NCBI GenBank assembly: GCA_016199925.1
Contig: JACQFT010000104.1
Location: forward strand, 1 to 47,132
Length of the DNA: 47,132 bases
Direction: 5' to 3'
DNA from: Opitutia bacterium
Lineage (GTDB): Bacteria > Verrucomicrobiota > Verrucomicrobiia > Opitutales > Opitutaceae
The notes under the pieces were generated by a model. The model was not told where the DNA came from. It did not search any database and was given only the letters and a program-made list of their open reading frames with translations. The position numbers were made by a program, and so were the translations under genes. Of this stretch, positions 43,702 to 47,132 are shown piece by piece (positions within the stretch are counted from its first letter, which is position 1; each line of letters opens with the position of its first letter).

Positions 43702-46700
43702 GTGCTCCTGCTCTTGAAGCTCCTGTCGGTTGCGTTGGTGCTCGGCAACGTGAAGTCCATGGCCTACGACGCCCGCGGCAATGTCACGATCGCCACCATG
43801 GGGGCCGGCACCAGCGACGCAGCGCGGCAGCGCGAAGATGGTGCGCCAATGGCGCGCCCGCAGGGCTGGTCGGACCGGGTGCCCGTTGGGCGGGACGAAC
43901 AGCAAGATCCCGCCAATCCGACCACCGGTTTCACGACGCGCACGACCTACAACGCCCTCAGCGCGCCTACCCAGATCACCGACCCCGACGGCCGCGTGCA
44001 AACCTTCAATTACGACCCAGCAACCAATAGCCTGCTCGCTCACACACTCTCACCTCTCAGCTCTCAACCCTCAACTACTTCATACACCTACAACCCCGAC
44101 GGCACGCTCGCCACCATCACGGACGCCCTGGGCAACGTCACGAGCCACACTTACAACTACGCTTTCAGTGACGCCGCCTATCCGGGCGCGGTGAAGCAGA
44201 TCACCGTCACCGTCACCGATCCGGCCGGTTCGGCCGGCTCGGATGCCGGCAACGCTTCCGCTACCGTGCTCCGCACCACGCGGACACTTTATGACGCCCA
44301 GGAAAACATGCTGGCCCAGATCGCCACCCGCACGCTCTCGGTTGGCGGCACGGAGGACGTTGTCACCAAATACCTCGACGATTCCGAAAACCGGCTGAAG
44401 GCCACCGTCATGCCCGACGGCAAGGTCAGCGAGACCCGCTACACCTCCTTCGGCCAGACCGACCGGACCCTGCTCTGGCGCACACTCGCCGACTACCAGT
44501 CCGCCAACACCACCCTGGCCCGCGTCACCAGCTACGGCTACGACGCGCGGGGAAGTCAAACGAGTGTCGCGCAACCGGACGGCAGCTACGAGCTCAAGAG
44601 CTTCGATGCCGAAAATCGCTTGGAGTGGAGTGAGGATGCCAACCGCAACCGGTCTTGGTTTAGTTACGATTCCGAGGGCAGGAAAACGCACGCCTATGTG
44701 CCGGATGCAACGCCCTTGGTGTCGGCCGATGGTCCTTACACCCAGACCATCTACGACCTGATTGGCCGCGTGCGTTTCGAGATGGATGAGGCCGGCAGTC
44801 TCGTCGAATACACCTACGACAACAACTGCGGCTGCGCCATGCGGCGCAAGTCGATGATCCGGCATCTGCAGTCTGGCAATGAAATCACCTTCTTCGATTA
44901 CGACAAGGCCGGCAACCAGACGCTCGTGACCGACCCGCGGGGCAATACCACGAGCACGGACTACGATGAGCAAAGCCGTCCGACGACGGTGCATTATCCG
45001 GCCACGGATGAGCATCCTGCCACCACCATGGTCACGGGCTACGATTTGCTCGGCCGCCGCGTAAGCATCACTGATCAGGAGGGCAAGGTGACTCGCAATC
45101 GCTATGATGGCCTGGGCCGGCTTGTCGAGGTCAGGCAATATCTCGACCAGTCGCTCGCTGCTGGCGATGCGGGTTTCAGTCAGCCCCCCTCCGCGATCGG
45201 CGTCGTCTCGACTCGTTACACTTACGATGAGACCGGCAACCAACTCTCGCAGGCCGATGCACGCGGGAACACCACGAATTATCAGTATGATTCGGTGGGC
45301 CGGCGGACGCAGCGGACGCTGCCGGATGCGGCGGTCGAGACGACGCAGTTCGACGAATGGGGCAATCTCTGGAAGCGGACGGATTTCGCCGGGAAGACCA
45401 CGACGTTCCTCTATGATGTCCGCAACCGGCTCATCGAAAAGCAAGCGGACCCCAGCCATCCTTCGCTCATCTACCCCCACGCGCCGGACAAGATTACTTA
45501 CGGCTATGACGCCGTCGGCAATCGCACGGATGCGCTCGTCGAAAAGGGCGCCGCCGTGCTTTATGCGGAGAACACGCCGTTCAATGAACGCAACTGGCAG
45601 CAGTCCAAGGAAACGTCATTAGGCAAACTGACGTATGATCGCTACGCCAACGGCCTGTTGAAGTCCATCGCCTCGTCAACCGCTGATGGGGTGAAACTCG
45701 GTTACCGCTACGACGGGGCCAATCGGCTCGCGTTTACCGATGACACCGCTGGTGGCACCACCCGCACCACGGCTTACGGATATAATGCCGACGGCTCGCT
45801 CGCGTCGGTCACCACGCCCAACGCGATTGTTCACGCCTACAATTACGACACGCTCAACCGACTCCGCACCCTGAACGTCGCCAAGGGCGCCGTGTCGCTG
45901 CACAGCTACGACTACAAGCTGCGTGCCTCGGGCCATCGCCGGCAGATCATCGAGAACGGCGCCCGCACCTCCACGTTCGACTATGATTCGCTTTACCGGT
46001 TGACCAACGAGACGCTCGCTGGCGATACCCACGGTAACAATGGCATCGTGGCTTACGGCCTGGATAAGGTCGGGAATCGCGAGACCCGCACTTCCTCGAT
46101 TGGCGCGGTGCCGTCGGCGACGAGCAGCTTCAATTCCCGCGATTGGTTGAATTCGGACACCTATGATGCGAACGGCAACACCACGGTGTCCGTTGGCATC
46201 ACAACGCAGCCGGATGTCTACGACTTTGAGGATCGGTTGATAATTCGGCGCCGGCCGGACGGCAGCACCGTGAACCTGTCTTATGATGCTGATGGTATTC
46301 TTCGGCAGAAAACGGTGTTTAATGCCTCGTCCACGTTGGTGAGCGCCACTGGCTACTTTACCGACAAACTGAACCCAACGGGCTACGCCCAAGTGATCGA
46401 GGAGCGGATCAATGCCGCGGCCGGCACGACCGTTAAGGTTTATGCTTATGGGTCTGATTTGATTTCGCAGTCCACGCTCGCTCCGGGCTCCACGCTCTCT
46501 GTTCTCCGTTACTTCACCTATGATGGCCTCGGCAGTGTTCGTGAACTGACGAGCGAATCCGGCAGCATCACCGATGCCTACGATTACGACGCCTTCGGGA
46601 TTCGGATTTACAGTTCAGGCACCACCAGCAACGATTACTTGTATCGCGGCGAGCGCTTCGACAGCGACACGGGGCAATATTACCTCCGGGCGCGGTTCTA

Positions 46701-47046
46701 CAATCAAAACACGGACCGCTTCTGGAACGCGGATTCCTATGAAGGCGATATCAGCATTCCTTTGTCGCTTCACCGTTACTTATATGGCAACGTGTGCCCG
46801 CTTAGTTACGCGGACCCTACCGGAAACATAGGGCTCAATGACCTGACTATTACGCAAGCGGTAGAGGGTATACTCCAAAGAAGTGCGCAAATCGGCATCA
46901 GGAAAATCACTAGAAAAGCAGGGTGCTACGCCATTGAGTATGGAATTGAAGAAGCTGTAGGGAAAGCCATCTATATCGCCATTGACGATTTTGGGGTTTA
47001 CGTTGGCAACTTGAGAGTGCCGGGTTCGGAAGTGGTTTCGGTTTAG
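43702..47046 (+). CDS. Rhs/YD-repeat protein, 5'-truncated
   Basis: An ~1,100-residue Rhs-type protein lacking the usual N-terminal region and export signal. Recognisable homology starts at 'MAYDARGNVTIATMG' (ATG 43759); the GTG at 43702 adds a Leu-rich stretch with no ribosome-binding site. Many YD repeats follow ('YDNNCGCAMRRKSMIRHL', 'YDAVGNRTDALVEKG', 'YDSVGRRTQRTLPD'), then the core end 'LYRGERFDSDTGQYYLRARF', 'YNQNTDRFWNADSYEGD' and 'YLYGNVCPLSYADPTGN'. The last 74 residues after DPTGN form the variable tip. A hairpin-rich repeat is inserted in frame at 43827-43905. Intact Rhs proteins form a shell around a toxin tip; this one looks like a fragment or displaced allele. Confidence 0.85.
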   Translation: MLLLLKLLSVALVLGNVKSMAYDARGNVTIATMGAGTSDAARQREDGAPMARPQGWSDRVPVGRDEQQDPANPTTGFTTRTTYNALSAPTQITDPDGRVQTFNYDPATNSLLAHTLSPLSSQPSTTSYTYNPDGTLATITDALGNVTSHTYNYAFSDAAYPGAVKQITVTVTDPAGSAGSDAGNASATVLRTTRTLYDAQENMLAQIATRTLSVGGTEDVVTKYLDDSENRLKATVMPDGKVSETRYTSFGQTDRTLLWRTLADYQSANTTLARVTSYGYDARGSQTSVAQPDGSYELKSFDAENRLEWSEDANRNRSWFSYDSEGRKTHAYVPDATPLVSADGPYTQTIYDLIGRVRFEMDEAGSLVEYTYDNNCGCAMRRKSMIRHLQSGNEITFFDYDKAGNQTLVTDPRGNTTSTDYDEQSRPTTVHYPATDEHPATTMVTGYDLLGRRVSITDQEGKVTRNRYDGLGRLVEVRQYLDQSLAAGDAGFSQPPSAIGVVSTRYTYDETGNQLSQADARGNTTNYQYDSVGRRTQRTLPDAAVETTQFDEWGNLWKRTDFAGKTTTFLYDVRNRLIEKQADPSHPSLIYPHAPDKITYGYDAVGNRTDALVEKGAAVLYAENTPFNERNWQQSKETSLGKLTYDRYANGLLKSIASSTADGVKLGYRYDGANRLAFTDDTAGGTTRTTAYGYNADGSLASVTTPNAIVHAYNYDTLNRLRTLNVAKGAVSLHSYDYKLRASGHRRQIIENGARTSTFDYDSLYRLTNETLAGDTHGNNGIVAYGLDKVGNRETRTSSIGAVPSATSSFNSRDWLNSDTYDANGNTTVSVGITTQPDVYDFEDRLIIRRRPDGSTVNLSYDADGILRQKTVFNASSTLVSATGYFTDKLNPTGYAQVIEERINAAAGTTVKVYAYGSDLISQSTLAPGSTLSVLRYFTYDGLGSVRELTSESGSITDAYDYDAFGIRIYSSGTTSNDYLYRGERFDSDTGQYYLRARFYNQNTDRFWNADSYEGDISIPLSLHRYLYGNVCPLSYADPTGNIGLNDLTITQAVEGILQRSAQIGIRKITRKAGCYAIEYGIEEAVGKAIYIAIDDFGVYVGNLRVPGSEVVSV
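43827..43905. repeat. Triloop-hairpin mini-repeat inside rhs
   Basis: Shares the order ATGGC, CCCGCAGGG, then TGCCCGNNGGGCG and GACGAA with the copy at 23629-23691. Hairpins are GCGCC-AAT-GGCGC, CCC-GCA-GGG and GCCC-GTT-GGGC. It adds a peptide ('SDAARQREDGAPMARPQGWS') between otherwise normal YD-repeat segments without breaking the frame. Confidence 0.6.
46824..47046 (+). other. AT-richer variable C-terminal tip of rhs
   Basis: After the codons for DPTG (46812-46823) base composition becomes clearly more AT-rich and codon choice changes. The encoded ~74 residues ('LTITQAVEGILQRSAQIGIR', 'KAGCYAIEYGIEEAVGKAIY') match no toxin fold I recognise. A sharp change at this motif is the usual mark of an exchanged Rhs tip. 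No immunity gene follows on the same strand within the window. Confidence 0.65.
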
Positions 47047-47132
47047 GCGGCGAGGCAAGTGCCCTCGATGCGCTGGAGATCGAGGCGGTGGCGGAGGAAT
47101 AACTCGAAGGAAGAGTCCTGAGGGGAAGCGGC
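47043..47132 (-). CDS. 3' end of an unidentified leftward gene
   Basis: Reading leftward from the window edge, 29 codons stay open to TAA at 47045-47043. They encode a protein-like end ('SSFELFLRHRLDLQRIEGT'). The stop overlaps the rhs stop tail to tail. The rest of the gene lies outside, so its nature cannot be judged; a transposase or other mobile-element protein is possible given the neighbourhood. Confidence 0.35.
   Translation of the reverse strand, partial: AASPQDSSFELFLRHRLDLQRIEGTCLAA

Noticed and set aside
1-47132. tRNA, rRNA and riboswitch genes
   Set aside because: I looked for cloverleaf-like segments with TTCGA-type T-loops and for known riboswitch cores in the gaps and found none that hold up by eye.

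Overview
The window is high-GC bacterial DNA that best fits the phylum Verrucomicrobiota, probably family Opitutaceae. This is inferred from content, not from a database search. The grounds are a TIGR02597-type secreted protein, a giant Ig-like/RCC1-repeat exoprotein whose C-terminus carries the 'DG-I-PNLVKYALGLEP' signature common in that phylum, an ECF sigma/anti-sigma/DUF4097 operon, and many small intergenic palindromes. No rRNA, tRNA or CRISPR array was found.

Layout. 1-5 kb: the first codons of a leftward ABC-transporter ATPase, two rightward Spy/LTxxQ-like periplasmic proteins, a BaiN/HI0933-type flavoprotein, and a leftward fumarylacetoacetase. 5.2-8.2 kb: an overlapping operon of ECF sigma factor, zinc-finger anti-sigma factor with HEAT-like tail, and exported DUF4097-type protein, closed by a terminator. 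8.4-13.6 kb: a signalling cluster (CHASE3-PAS-PAS kinase, single-domain response regulator, REC-PAS-PAS-kinase-REC hybrid) followed by a receiver-domain remnant that lacks its middle. 13.6-20 kb: metabolic and unknown genes (DUF3667-type membrane protein, small secreted protein, zinc alcohol dehydrogenase, gamma-glutamyltransferase, 4-alpha-glucanotransferase) and a possible 15-residue lysine-rich peptide gene with its own terminator. 20.2-21.9 kb: a leftward yebC/metallo-beta-lactamase pair.

22.4-24.4 kb holds a decayed IS1634-type insertion sequence whose transposase is broken by a hairpin-rich mini-repeat and by a second frameshift. 24.7-43.1 kb is a two-gene leftward operon: a 5,777-residue exported protein and, 4 nt downstream, a TIGR02597-type protein. 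The giant protein has an N-terminal metzincin-like protease domain (HEAGHNLGLSH), a PPC-like domain and Ig-like domains, then eleven ~450-residue modules. Each module is a predicted seven-bladed RCC1-like propeller plus two Ig-like domains. 43.4-47.1 kb carries palindromic repeats and a 5'-truncated Rhs/YD-repeat gene ending in an AT-richer tip, which overlaps tail-to-tail the end of an unidentified leftward gene.

The most unusual items are the nested repeat architecture of the giant protein, a pair of dyad elements with a shared TATTAT loop and compensatory stem changes, and a triloop-hairpin mini-repeat present inside two coding sequences (transposase and rhs).
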